From Actinomycetes bacterium (lineage in GTDB: Bacteria; Actinomycetota; Acidimicrobiia; Acidimicrobiales; Ilumatobacteraceae), in the NCBI GenBank assembly GCA_025358125.1, contig JANYKS010000080.1, forward strand, positions 1 through 34,128: a stretch of DNA of 34,128 nt, given 5' to 3'. The position numbers were made by a program, and so were the translations under genes. Of the stretch, positions 7,491 through 15,823 are shown piece after piece; positions within the stretch are counted from its first letter, which is position 1; each line of letters opens with the position of its first letter. Below the pieces are notes generated by a model. It ran no database searches and was not told the DNA's origin. It was given only the letters and a program-made list of their open reading frames with translations.

Positions 7491-7512
7491 AATCGTTTGG
7501 ACCCAAACGATT
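7491..7512. promoter_or_regulatory. Operator copy B (perfect)
   Basis: A 22-bp palindrome with 10-bp arms (aatcgtttgg and its complement) and the 2-nt centre ac. Its core at 7493-7510 matches all 16 defined positions of TCGTTTGGNNCCAAACGA. It fills the gap between the divergent FAH gene and the acetoacetate-decarboxylase-like gene, ending one base before the latter's first ATG. Confidence 0.8.
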
Positions 7513-8340
7513 ATGCTCGACCGGATGGCCGACAACATCAGCGGGTTCATGTTCCCTCGCAGTGCGACGGGTCGCAGCTCGATCGTGCCCAGCCCCCCGT
7601 GGCATTACAGCGGGCAGATGCTGACAATCGAATACCGTGCCGACCCTGCTGCTGTGGCCGAGTTGCTTCCTGCTCCGCTGTCGCTCGCCGACGTCGATCC
7701 GGGCGCTGTCGCCGTGATCTGGGCCGACTGGCAGAGCTGCAGCGGTGGCTTCGAAGAGTTGCTCGACCCCGTGCGTAGCCAATACGTGGAGACCTTCGTC
7801 GTCGTCCGATGCCGCTACCGGGGCGAGACATACAGCCGCTGCGTGTACATCTGGGTCGACAAGGACTTCGCGATGGTTCGCGGGCATCACCAGGGATACC
7901 CCAAGAAGTTGGGCGAGCTGTACCTCACCCGGCCGGTCAACGTCGGCCGAGCCGGTCCTCGGCTGCAGCCGGGCGGCCGCTTCGGCGCGACCTGTTCGGC
8001 GTCGGGCCGTCGCCTGATCGACGCCGCGTTCACGATCACCGGCACGGCCGAGACCGCCGGCTTCGTCAACGGGCATCCGATGCTCCATCATCGCTACATG
8101 CCGGCGATCGAGCGGGCCGGCGGCGACAGCCTCGACGAGTTGGTGACGATGCGCGGTTACGACGGCGAGGTCGGACCGTGCTTCAGCGGCGAGGCGACGA
8201 TCGCGCTCTACGAATCACCGGTCGAGGAGCTGACCCGGCTCGCTCCGATCGAGATGATCGGGGGCTTTTGGCGCGAGGTCGGCATCAGCTGGAACGGCGG
8301 TTCGACGCTCGAGCGCCACAACCTCGCGGGGCAGCCGTGA
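7513..8340 (+). CDS. Acetoacetate decarboxylase-family protein
   Basis: A protein of 275 residues (271 if ATG 7525 is used) with the acetoacetate decarboxylase fold. The conserved Lys motif is GHHQGYPKKLGELYLTR, in which one Lys forms the Schiff base in true decarboxylases. Supporting blocks are PPWHYSGQMLTIEYRADP near the N-terminus and ETFVVVRCRYRGETYSRCVYIWVD. Family members decarboxylate beta-keto acids, but several relatives perform cyclisation, dehydration or aldolase-type chemistry on 2-oxo acids. It overlaps the downstream P450 by 4 nt (GTGA), so their functions are likely linked. The start nearly touches operator copy B and no ribosome binding site is visible, so a leaderless transcript is likely. 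Reaction unknown. Confidence 0.8.
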   Translation: MLDRMADNISGFMFPRSATGRSSIVPSPPWHYSGQMLTIEYRADPAAVAELLPAPLSLADVDPGAVAVIWADWQSCSGGFEELLDPVRSQYVETFVVVRCRYRGETYSRCVYIWVDKDFAMVRGHHQGYPKKLGELYLTRPVNVGRAGPRLQPGGRFGATCSASGRRLIDAAFTITGTAETAGFVNGHPMLHHRYMPAIERAGGDSLDELVTMRGYDGEVGPCFSGEATIALYESPVEELTRLAPIEMIGGFWREVGISWNGGSTLERHNLAGQP

Positions 8341-9620
8341 GTCGGTCCGGTTCAACCGAAGATCTCGGCCCGGCCGATGCCGACATCATCGACCCCGACA
8401 CCTACGTGCGAGGTGTGCCGCACGCCACCTTCGCCCGCCTCCGTCGCGAGGATCCGGTCAGTTGGTGGGACGAGCACGACGGCGGGAGCGGGTTCTGGGC
8501 GGTCACCCGTTACCAAGATCTGTTGACCGTGAGCCGCAACGTGTCGACGTTCTCTTCGGCTGCTGGTATCCGGCTGGAGGAGATGGCGCCGGAGGAATCC
8601 GCTGCCCGGACAACGATGATGGAACTCGACCCGCCGGAGCACACCGCGTATCGGCGCCTCGTCAGCAAGCCGTTCAGCCGCCGAGAGGTCTACGCCTATG
8701 AACACGCGATCCGGGTGCTCGCCCGGTCAGTCATCGATCAGGCATTCACGACCGGCGATCGGTTCGACTTCGTCGAACAGATCTCGAAGCAGTTGCCGAT
8801 GCGAATGCTGGGCGTGCTGTTGGGCGTGCCGGACACGGACGGTCCGTGGCTCGTCGAGAAAGGCGATGCGCTGCTCGGCAACACCGACCCTGAGTTCACC
8901 TTGCACCCGGTGGGGCTGGTGGACACCGACGAATTCCGGCTGATGCCGTTTCGCAGCCCGGCCGGCATCGAACTGTTCCAGTATGCGCAAGAGCAAGCTC
9001 GCTTGCGCCGCGATCATCTCGGCGACGACGTGATCAGCGATCTGCTCCGGCCAAAGATCGACGGCGACACCCTCAGCGAGCATGAGTTCAACAACTTCTT
9101 CACATTGCTCGTGGCTGCCGGCAATGACACCACCCGCTACACGATGGCAGCCGGTCTCAAGGCCCTGATCGAACATCCGGACCAATTGGCCGAACTGCGC
9201 GACGCCGTCGGTACGGACCCGCAGCTCGTTGCTTGCGCGGTCGAGGAGATCCTCCGCTGGGGAAGCGTCACGATGCACTTCCGGCGCACAGCCACAGCCG
9301 ATACCGAGCTCGGCGGGCGCCAGATCCGGGCCGGGCAGAAGGTGGTCATGTGGTTCATCTCGGCCAACTATGACGACGATCAGTTCGAGGATCCGTTCAC
9401 GTTCGACATCCATCGCACACCGAACACACATGTCGCATTCGGATTGATGAGCCCGCACCTGTGCCTCGGCGCCCAGCTCGCGCGGATGGAGATCAAGGTC
9501 CTGCTGGAAGAGCTGTTGCCAAGAGTCGCCGACGTGCGCCAAGTTGGACCAATCGACCGGTTGCGATCGAATTTCATCAGTGGCATCAAGCGACTGCCGA
9601 TCGAGATCTCGGTTGCGTAA
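8337..9620 (+). CDS. Cytochrome P450, copy 1
   Basis: A soluble bacterial P450 of 427 residues. Landmarks: I-helix LLVAAGNDTTRYTMA with the oxygen-activating Thr pair; K-helix ExxR as VEEILRWG; heme ligand Cys376 in FGLMSPHLCLGAQLAR. The heme loop is unusual, with Met-Ser where relatives of the CYP124/125/142 type have a Gly-containing FGGTG-like turn. The N-terminal segment EDPVSWWDEHDGGSGFWAVT also resembles that steroid and alkyl-hydroxylating group. GTG 8337 overlaps the upstream stop. It needs ferredoxin and reductase partners, neither of which is in the window. Its partner gene and regulon suggest hydroxylation or dealkylation of the pathway substrate. Confidence 0.9.
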   Translation: MSRSGSTEDLGPADADIIDPDTYVRGVPHATFARLRREDPVSWWDEHDGGSGFWAVTRYQDLLTVSRNVSTFSSAAGIRLEEMAPEESAARTTMMELDPPEHTAYRRLVSKPFSRREVYAYEHAIRVLARSVIDQAFTTGDRFDFVEQISKQLPMRMLGVLLGVPDTDGPWLVEKGDALLGNTDPEFTLHPVGLVDTDEFRLMPFRSPAGIELFQYAQEQARLRRDHLGDDVISDLLRPKIDGDTLSEHEFNNFFTLLVAAGNDTTRYTMAAGLKALIEHPDQLAELRDAVGTDPQLVACAVEEILRWGSVTMHFRRTATADTELGGRQIRAGQKVVMWFISANYDDDQFEDPFTFDIHRTPNTHVAFGLMSPHLCLGAQLARMEIKVLLEELLPRVADVRQVGPIDRLRSNFISGIKRLPIEISVA

Positions 9621-9626
9621 GCCGCG

Positions 9627-9658
9627 ACCGAATTCGTTTGCTACCAAACGAATTCGGT
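9627..9658. promoter_or_regulatory. Operator copy C (extended palindrome)
   Basis: A 32-bp inverted repeat with perfect 14-bp arms (accgaattcgtttg and its complement) and a 4-nt centre at 9641-9644. Its core at 9634-9651 matches 15 of 16 defined positions of the regulon consensus. It lies 6 bp after the P450 stop and upstream of the ABC transporter operon (first gene 9704). It implies the transporter has its own regulated promoter rather than relying on read-through. Confidence 0.8.
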
Positions 9659-9703
9659 ATGACTACTATGAGAGTTACGATTCGTCGGATTTGGGGGAAA
9701 AAG

Positions 9704-10984
9704 ATGAAGAAGCAGGTTCTCTTGGCAACGGTGGCGACTGTGGTACTGCTCGCGGCGGGATGTGGCAGCGACAGCCAGTCGAGTTCTGCAACGAACGGTG
9801 GTCTCCCCACCGTCACGGGAGTTGCCGGAACCACCGCGCACTCCACAGCCGACAGCGCGCCGGTCGAGACGGGGGCAACCGCGGCGCCGGTCGGCGAGTG
9901 CAAACTCGACCGTCCGCTCAAGATCGGATTTGCCGCCGACCTCGGTGAGCTCGGGGCGTTCTCCGACCAGCCCGGCTCCAAAGCGGCGCAGGTGATGGTC
10001 GACAAGCTCAACGCGGCTGGCGGTGTCGGCGGGCTGCCCGTTCAATACGTGGTCAAAGACATCCAGGGCGACCCGGCAGCGACTCAGCGAGCAGGCCGGG
10101 AGCTGCTCGACGGCGGCGTCAACGCCCTGATCGGCCCGCCCTTTTCATCGACGGGGGCCCCATTGCTCGACACCGTCGCCGGCAAGGTGCCGATCGTGTT
10201 CATGGCCTCGACCGACCCAGCGCTTGCCGACCCCAGCCGCGGTGCTTTCCTGACCAGCTTCAGCGATCCGGTTCAGTCGTCGGCGATAGCCGAGTACGCG
10301 CTGTCGCAACATCTCACCAATGCGATCACGTTCAGCTCGACCGACGATGTCTACTTCTCCGGCAATCCGGAATATTTCAAGAAAGCGTTCGAGCACGGTG
10401 GTGGCACGGTGCAGCGTGACTTCTCGTTCAGTCTCGCCGACGCCGACTTCTCGACCCAGGTCAACCAGATCGCCACCCTCAAGCCGGTACCGAAGGTCTT
10501 GTTCACCGCGATGGTGATGCCGCAGACACAGACCCTGCTCGAACAGCTCGCCGCAGCCGGACTCGGCGGCATCGTCGTCGCGGGCGTCGACGGCTTCGAC
10601 GCGACAGTGGTGTGGAGCGCCGGTGCGGTCGCCAACGGCGTGGTCTTCGCCGCGCACACCTTCCCGCAAAAGTCCAACGGCGTGGAGGCGTTCCTCGCCG
10701 ACGCTGCCGCCGCCGGCGCCAAGATCGAGACGATCAGTTTCGGCGCTCTCGCAGCCGATGCCGTACAGATCATCGCCGCCGCCGCAACCGAAGCCTGCTC
10801 CGTCGACGGAGCGAAGTTGATCGCAACGATCAACAATCTCGTCAACGTTCCGGTCACGACCGGCACCGTCAGCTACAAGGGAACCCACGGTGTCCCCGAG
10901 AAGGACGTCGTCATCCTGAAGGTGCAAGGCGGGAAGCCGACCTTCGTCGAGGCGCTTCGGCCTGCGTACATCGCAGGTTCCTGA
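9704..10984 (+). CDS. ABC transporter substrate-binding lipoprotein (LIV-BP type)
   Basis: A protein of 426 residues starting with MKKQVLLATV and a lipobox LAAGC around residues 16-20, so it is lipid-anchored outside the membrane. A Ser/Thr/Ala-rich linker (about 21-65) precedes a type I periplasmic-binding fold: RPLKIGFAADLGELGAFSDQ, GGVGGLPVQYVVKDIQGDPA and ALIGPPFSSTGAPLLDTVAG. This family delivers branched-chain amino acids, amides, urea or aromatic acids to LivHMGF permeases. ATG 9704 follows gggggaaa; an in-frame ATG at 9668 has no ribosome binding site. It heads an operon with LivF, LivH and LivMG. Its place in the regulon suggests that it binds the pathway substrate. Confidence 0.9.
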   Translation: MKKQVLLATVATVVLLAAGCGSDSQSSSATNGGLPTVTGVAGTTAHSTADSAPVETGATAAPVGECKLDRPLKIGFAADLGELGAFSDQPGSKAAQVMVDKLNAAGGVGGLPVQYVVKDIQGDPAATQRAGRELLDGGVNALIGPPFSSTGAPLLDTVAGKVPIVFMASTDPALADPSRGAFLTSFSDPVQSSAIAEYALSQHLTNAITFSSTDDVYFSGNPEYFKKAFEHGGGTVQRDFSFSLADADFSTQVNQIATLKPVPKVLFTAMVMPQTQTLLEQLAAAGLGGIVVAGVDGFDATVVWSAGAVANGVVFAAHTFPQKSNGVEAFLADAAAAGAKIETISFGALAADAVQIIAAAATEACSVDGAKLIATINNLVNVPVTTGTVSYKGTHGVPEKDVVILKVQGGKPTFVEALRPAYIAGS

Positions 10985-11015
10985 CTGCTCGACCCATTGC
11001 CCAAACCACGCAACC

Positions 11016-11750
11016 GTGCTCGAGCTCGACCAGGTCACTACCCGCTATGGCGCGATCACCGCACTGCACTCGGCATCTCTGCGTGTTGACGTCGGCGAAA
11101 TGGTGGTGCTCGTCGGCCCGAACGGGGCCGGCAAGACCACCCTGCTCAACACGGTCGCCGGTCTGCTGCGATCGACAGCGGGTTCGGTGCGCTTCGAAGG
11201 AGCCGACATCACTCGTGCCGACCCGGCGCGGCTCGTCAAGAGTGGGCTCGCGCTGGTGCCCGAGCACCGGCGGATTTTCAAAGATCTGACGGTCGAGGAA
11301 AACCTGAAGCTTGCCGGCATCACGGCGACGGGGAGCGAGCGCCGCGCCCGCTTCGAGGACGTTGCGATGCTGTTCCCGGTGCTTCGGTCGAAATGGACAA
11401 CGTCTGCAGGATTCTTGTCGGGCGGCGAGGCCCAGCAACTCGCCGTCGCCCGGGCGCTGATGAGCAATCCCCGTCTCTTGCTGCTCGACGAGCCGACCCT
11501 TGGGTTGGCGCCGACACTGGTCGACGTGATCTTCGACCTTCTCGTCACGTTGCGAGACCAGGGTCGCACGATGTTGGTCGTCGAGCAGAACGCGCGACGC
11601 GCCCTGCAACTCGCCGACCGTGGGTACGTGCTTCGCAGCGGACGTATCGTTGCCACGGGCACCGGTCCGGAACTCGCCGCGCAGACCGATCTGTTCGAAG
11701 CGTTCATCGGATCCCCCGATGGTCGATCGTCCGAGGATCACGGATCGTGA
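11016..11750 (+). CDS. ABC transporter ATP-binding protein, LivF type
   Basis: A protein of 244 residues with Walker A GPNGAGKTT, signature LSGGEAQQLAVARAL, Walker B LLLLDEPTLGLAP and H-loop region MLVVEQNARRAL. It is one of the two nucleotide-binding subunits of a branched-chain-type importer, acting at the inner face of the membrane with the LivG half of the fusion at 12643-14424. The GTG at 11016 is chosen as start; no strong ribosome binding site is seen. Its TGA overlaps the LivH start by 4 nt. The more usual liv gene order places livF last, so this operon is rearranged. Confidence 0.9.
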   Translation: MLELDQVTTRYGAITALHSASLRVDVGEMVVLVGPNGAGKTTLLNTVAGLLRSTAGSVRFEGADITRADPARLVKSGLALVPEHRRIFKDLTVEENLKLAGITATGSERRARFEDVAMLFPVLRSKWTTSAGFLSGGEAQQLAVARALMSNPRLLLLDEPTLGLAPTLVDVIFDLLVTLRDQGRTMLVVEQNARRALQLADRGYVLRSGRIVATGTGPELAAQTDLFEAFIGSPDGRSSEDHGS

Positions 11751-12643
11751 CGCGACTTTTGCAGAGCTTGCTGGACGGCGTTGGCGTCGGTAGCACCTAC
11801 GCGCTGTTGGCGCTCGGCATCTCGCTGATCTTCGGCGTGATGCACCTCGTGAACTTCGCCCACGGCGAACTGATCACCGTCGGCGCCTACACCGCCTACT
11901 TCTTCTTCCTGCACGGCGGCAGTTGGTGGTGGATGCCGGCGGTCATCATCGGCGCCGCGGTGCTCGCCTCCGTCGCGACTGAACAGATTGCATTCCGGTG
12001 GGTCCGTAACGCGAGCCCGTTCACGATGTTGCTGACGTCGTTCGCGCTCGAGCGTCTCTCTCACGCGCTGTGGCAGATCTTCGTCTCGCCCAAGCAGCGC
12101 CCGTTCCCGAAGCCGGCGTGGGTGTTCAACTCCTTGACCTTGGGCAGCGTGCGGCTCGAGGTGATGGATCTCGTCACCATCGGCGTCACGGCCATCACCT
12201 TGGTCGGCACCGCGATCGTGTTCCGGCGGACCCTGTTCGGCATCGCCGTTCGCGGTGCCGCCGAGGACTTCGACGCCGCGCGTCTGATGGGTGTCAAGGC
12301 CAACCGGGTGATCTCTGGCGCCTTTGCCTTCGCCGGCTTGCTCGCCGGAATCGCCGCCTGCTTGATCGTGATGCGCACACCGTCGGCGGAACCGGCCATG
12401 GGATCCGAGTGGTTGCTGAAGGCGGTGATCGCCGCGGTGATCGGCGGCCTCGGCAGCTTCAGCGGCGCAATCATCGGCGGTCTCGCGCTCGGTCTGCTGG
12501 AAACCTTCGCACGCGCCTACCTGCCGGATGTGGCCACCAGGCTCGACCGGTTCTCGACAGGCATCGTGTTCATTGTCGTCGCGTTGTTCTTCGTGCTCAG
12601 GCCGCAGGGCTTGTTCACGGTTTCCCACGCGGAGCGGGTGTGA
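11747..12643 (+). CDS. ABC transporter permease, LivH type
   Basis: A very hydrophobic protein of 298 residues with about eight predicted membrane spans. It has the typical LivH opening (LLDGVGVGSTYALLALGISL then IFGVMHLVNFAHGEL) and the permease coupling loop RGAAEDFDAARLMGVKANRV. It ends with the family's usual FFVLRPQGLF. It pairs with the LivM half of the next gene to form the membrane channel. GTG 11747 overlaps the LivF stop, and its own TGA (12641-12643) overlaps the next ATG, so translation is coupled throughout. Substrate specificity comes from the binding protein and cannot be read here. Confidence 0.9.
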   Translation: MTRLLQSLLDGVGVGSTYALLALGISLIFGVMHLVNFAHGELITVGAYTAYFFFLHGGSWWWMPAVIIGAAVLASVATEQIAFRWVRNASPFTMLLTSFALERLSHALWQIFVSPKQRPFPKPAWVFNSLTLGSVRLEVMDLVTIGVTAITLVGTAIVFRRTLFGIAVRGAAEDFDAARLMGVKANRVISGAFAFAGLLAGIAACLIVMRTPSAEPAMGSEWLLKAVIAAVIGGLGSFSGAIIGGLALGLLETFARAYLPDVATRLDRFSTGIVFIVVALFFVLRPQGLFTVSHAERV

Positions 12644-14424
12644 TGGACGTGCGGGTGTGTGAGGTGACGACAAAGTTCGGCCGCAGCGCACTCTCGAGTG
12701 CCGTCCTTCTCGCCGCGGTGTTCGTGCTGGCCTCGGCCTACACCGCGACCGGCGGCTCGTCGCGAGATCTGCTCGTCGACGAGATGCTCACCAACCTGAT
12801 GCTGGTGGTCGGGATGCAGGTCTTCATCGGCAACACGGGCGTGCTCAGCTTCGGGCACATGGCCTTCGCCCAAGTCGCGGCGTATGCCACAGCCGTCGTT
12901 GCGATCCCGGTTGTCGAGAAGACGAAGGCGTTGCCCGACCTGCCGTTCGGGCTCGCCGATGTGCACTTCGGCCCAGCAGGCTCGACCGCTTTCGCGATCG
13001 CGGTCACCCTCGTGGTCGGCGCGACGATCGGCATCGTGATCTGCCGTGCGAGCGGCCTTGCTCCGACGATGATCACGCTCGCCGCGCTGTTCGTCGTCGA
13101 CCAACTCGTGAAGAACTGGAAGGAGCTCACCCGCGGCGCAGGCGGGCTGTCGGGCATCCCACAACAGAGTGTCTTGTGGTTGTGGGGTGGCGCTCTTGTG
13201 GCGCTTGTGGTCGCCCATGTCTTCCAAGAGGCGCGGATCGGCCGCTTCGCGATCGCGACGCGCGAAGACGCGTTGGCGGCGCCGGCGCTGGGCATCCGGC
13301 TGTTCACCTCTCGCTATGCCGCGTGGGTGGTCAGCATGGGCGTCATCGCGCTCGCAGGTTCGCTGCGGGCGCAGTCGCTCGGCAGCGTCAATCCGAAACA
13401 ATTCACACTCGACTCGGGGATCCTGATCCTGGTGATGCTCGTGGTGGGCGGGATGCGCAGCCTCAGCGGCGCCGTTCTCGGGGCCGTACTGATCACCGCG
13501 GGTACCGAGCTGTTCCGCCAGCTCGGTGATCCGCAACGGCTCGACATCGAACGGTTTCCCGACGTGTTCCTGGGGGGCACGATGCTGCTGGTGATGCTGC
13601 TCCGCCCAGATGGGCTGCTCGGCGATCGCGACTTCGGCGGCTGGCTGCGAAGGCGCATGACGCGCCGCAGCGATGTGACAACTGTTGCTCCGGTCAGCAC
13701 CGGAGCCGCGCTCGAGGCCACCGACATCACCGTGCGGTTCGGTGGATTCGTCGCACTCGACGGGGCGGGCATCCGTGTCGGCCCGGGCGAGATCGTTGGT
13801 TTGATCGGACCGAACGGCGCCGGCAAGACCACCCTGTTCAATGTCATCACTGGCCTCGTCGAGCAGCAACGCGGCCGGATACGTCTCGGCGATCTGGATC
13901 TGTCCGAGGCCACCCCGGTGGAGGTGGCGCGCGCCGGCCTGGCGCGCACGTTCCAGAACCTGCGCCTGTTCAACAACCTGACCGTGCGCGAAAATGTTGC
14001 GCTCAGTGCCCTGGTGGCCGAGCGGCACCGCTCGCATCGTCCACCGGTCAACATCGACGAGCTGCTCGAGGATGCGGGACTGGCCGAGTTCGCCCACCGC
14101 CGAGCTGCGACGCTCGACTACGGCAACCAGCGCCGGCTCGAGCTGGCTCGAGCGACAGCCCTCGCGCCCGAGTTCTTGCTGCTCGACGAACCGACTTCAG
14201 GAATGAGCGACACGGAGAGCCTGGCAATGGTCGACCGCGCTCGCGCCGCAGCGGCTCGGATCGGCGCCGGCGTGTTGGTCATCGATCACGACCTCGGTTT
14301 CATCACCCGTATCAGCCACCACATCGTCGTGTTCTCCGAGGGCCGGATGCTCGCCGAGGGCTCGCCGGCCGACGTCCGGGCCAACCCTCTGGTCGCCGCC
14401 GCATATCTCGGGTCGCAGGCCTGA
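12643..14424 (+). CDS. LivM-LivG fusion: ABC permease joined to ATPase
   Basis: A single 593-residue chain. Residues about 1-335 are a LivM permease (GNTGVLSFGHMAFAQVAAYA, the coupling loop TREDALAAPALGIRLF, and a late LLRPDGLLGDRD). After an Arg-rich linker (LRRRMTRRSD), residues about 350-593 are a LivG ATPase with Walker A GPNGAGKTT at 389-397, Q-loop ARTFQNLRLF, signature-equivalent DYGNQRRLELARA, Walker B FLLLDEPTSGM and H-loop VLVIDHDLGF. Such fusions are known in actinobacterial branched-chain-type importers. The fusion fixes permease and ATPase in a 1:1 ratio. ATG 12643 overlaps the LivH stop. It is the last gene of the transporter operon. Confidence 0.9.
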   Translation: MDVRVCEVTTKFGRSALSSAVLLAAVFVLASAYTATGGSSRDLLVDEMLTNLMLVVGMQVFIGNTGVLSFGHMAFAQVAAYATAVVAIPVVEKTKALPDLPFGLADVHFGPAGSTAFAIAVTLVVGATIGIVICRASGLAPTMITLAALFVVDQLVKNWKELTRGAGGLSGIPQQSVLWLWGGALVALVVAHVFQEARIGRFAIATREDALAAPALGIRLFTSRYAAWVVSMGVIALAGSLRAQSLGSVNPKQFTLDSGILILVMLVVGGMRSLSGAVLGAVLITAGTELFRQLGDPQRLDIERFPDVFLGGTMLLVMLLRPDGLLGDRDFGGWLRRRMTRRSDVTTVAPVSTGAALEATDITVRFGGFVALDGAGIRVGPGEIVGLIGPNGAGKTTLFNVITGLVEQQRGRIRLGDLDLSEATPVEVARAGLARTFQNLRLFNNLTVRENVALSALVAERHRSHRPPVNIDELLEDAGLAEFAHRRAATLDYGNQRRLELARATALAPEFLLLDEPTSGMSDTESLAMVDRARAAAARIGAGVLVIDHDLGFITRISHHIVVFSEGRMLAEGSPADVRANPLVAAAYLGSQA

Positions 14425-14433
14425 TGTGATGCC

Positions 14434-14449
14434 CTGCGCCGCGCCGCAG
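14434..14449. terminator. GC hairpin between convergent livMG and glutamine-synthetase-like genes
   Basis: The arms ctgcg (14434-14438) and cgcag (14445-14449) form a short GC stem in the 36-bp gap between convergent genes. It is weak and without a T tract, so only a tentative terminator. Confidence 0.25.
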
Positions 14450-14460
14450 CCAGCGTCGAC

Positions 14461-15774
14461 TCAGTAGAACGGGAGGTACTGAACGAGCTCCCACGGGGAG
14501 ATCGAGTCGACCGACCACTCCTCGCCCGCCGCCTCCCAACGGGCCAAGTCGTCGCGGCGGATGGCCACGAAGGCCCGGACGAGGTCGGCGCCCATCGCGT
14601 CGCAGATCGCCGGGTCGGCTTCCAGCGCGTCGAGCGCCTCGCCGAGAGTCAGCGGCGTGTGCCGATCGGTGTTCGGTGTGGCGTCGCCATCGCCCGCCTG
14701 GGGTTCGCCGCAGTCCAACCCACCGGCTACGCCCAGCAGCGCTGCGTTCAACATCACCGCGGCGGCGAGATACGGGCTCGCGCTCGCGCACGGCATGCGG
14801 TTCTCGATGCGCGTCGCGTCACCGCGCTCGCCCGGCACACGGTAGGTGCTGGTGCGGTTGTCGAGGCCCCAGTTCGCCCAGTAACCGGCGATGATCCCTG
14901 GCATCAGCCGCTTGTAGCTGTTGATCAGCGGGGCGGACAGCGCACCCAGCGCTTCGTGATGTGCGATCAACCCGCCGATGCACTGGCGGGTAAGTGGCGA
15001 GATGCCGTGCTCACCAGAGGGATCGTCGAACGCGTTCCTTCCACCCCCGATTGGCACGAGCGAGAAATTGATGTGCAGCCCGCTGCCCACGTAGTCGGCG
15101 ATGGGGCGGCCCATGTAGGTGATCCAGTAGCCCTTCCGCGCGGCCAGTTCGCGGGTCATGTCCTTGCAGATGAACGCTCGGTCGGCCGCGTCCAGCGCGG
15201 GTCCGTATCTCATGTTCAGCTCCATCTGCCCAGGATGGAACTCACCCATAACTCCCTCGAGATCGAGCCCGCAGTGTTCCGCTGCGTCGTACAGATCGAA
15301 CATCAAGCCGGTGTTGTCGCCACCGAGGCCGACGCCGTAGACGCGATGCGAGGGGATCTTCAGCGGGCCGTACCCACCGGGCGCATTCGCATCGGGCTGG
15401 AGCACGTAGAACTCCATCTCGTAGCCGAGCTGTGGTTCGTACCCGAGCGCGCGCCAGGCGTCGACCGCATTCTTCAAGGCGGTGCGCGGGGCGATCGCCA
15501 GCGGTGCGTGGCGGAACTCGAGGTCGGCGATCATGACGTCGGTGTCGACCTCCCAGCCCGCGCGGCGGGTGTCGGCCAATGGCACCGTCGAGAGATCGGG
15601 GAAGCCGACGTCACCGGCGTAGCCATCGATCGCCAGGATGTCGCGGGTGATGTTCATCGCGAGCGTGGTGACGGCATGGTGACCATGCTCGTCGAGGCGT
15701 CGTTCGGGCACGTAACGACCGTGCGATAGACCGTTCAAGTCGCTCCACATCACTCGAACCCGCCGATTCCCCAT
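14461..15774 (-). CDS. Glutamine-synthetase-like gamma-glutamyl-amine ligase
   Basis: A protein of 437 residues of the glutamine synthetase superfamily. Active-site elements: metal-binding Glu residues in GYEMEFYVLQP and VMGEFHPGQMELN, His in GSGLHINFSL, and the ATP/glutamate segments SYKRLMPG, RTSTYRVPG and RIENRMPCASASPYLAAA. Length and motifs fit the GlnA-like/PuuA group, which ligates glutamate to amines other than ammonia: putrescine, isopropylamine (IpuC), or aniline (the AtdA1/TdnQ type). Two class I glutamine amidotransferases in the same regulon support that role over housekeeping nitrogen assimilation. ATG 15774 is preferred; a TTG at 15819 inside operator D is an unlikely alternative. 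It is preceded by operator copy D and a half-site at 15789-15796. The amine substrate is not known. Confidence 0.85.
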   Translation of the reverse strand: MGNRRVRVMWSDLNGLSHGRYVPERRLDEHGHHAVTTLAMNITRDILAIDGYAGDVGFPDLSTVPLADTRRAGWEVDTDVMIADLEFRHAPLAIAPRTALKNAVDAWRALGYEPQLGYEMEFYVLQPDANAPGGYGPLKIPSHRVYGVGLGGDNTGLMFDLYDAAEHCGLDLEGVMGEFHPGQMELNMRYGPALDAADRAFICKDMTRELAARKGYWITYMGRPIADYVGSGLHINFSLVPIGGGRNAFDDPSGEHGISPLTRQCIGGLIAHHEALGALSAPLINSYKRLMPGIIAGYWANWGLDNRTSTYRVPGERGDATRIENRMPCASASPYLAAAVMLNAALLGVAGGLDCGEPQAGDGDATPNTDRHTPLTLGEALDALEADPAICDAMGADLVRAFVAIRRDDLARWEAAGEEWSVDSISPWELVQYLPFY

Positions 15775-15805
15775 GGGCGGCGAGTTTAGCAAACGAGCGA
15801 AAAAT

Positions 15806-15823
15806 TCATTCGGTACCAAACGA
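15806..15823. promoter_or_regulatory. Operator copy D
   Basis: tcattcggtaccaaacga matches 14 of 16 defined positions of the consensus. It lies 32 bp upstream of the glutamine-synthetase-like start (15774) and overlaps the stop codon of the NicX-like gene. A further half-site, gcaaacga, is at 15789-15796. It indicates an internal regulated promoter for the ligase gene. Confidence 0.65.

Noticed and set aside
7809..8336. N-terminal extension of the first P450
   Set aside because: The frame is open upstream but overlaps the acetoacetate-decarboxylase-like gene, and its translation is Arg-rich with no P450 features. GTG 8337 gives a normal P450 length and a 4-nt overlap.
12517..14097. Long open frame antisense to the LivMG fusion
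   Set aside because: His-, Arg- and Glu-rich translation without motifs, a typical third-position GC shadow of the real gene.
14461..15774. Housekeeping glutamine synthetase for nitrogen assimilation
   Set aside because: It is shorter and more divergent than GlnA type I, shares an operator with catabolic genes and is linked to amidotransferases, which fits an amine ligase better.
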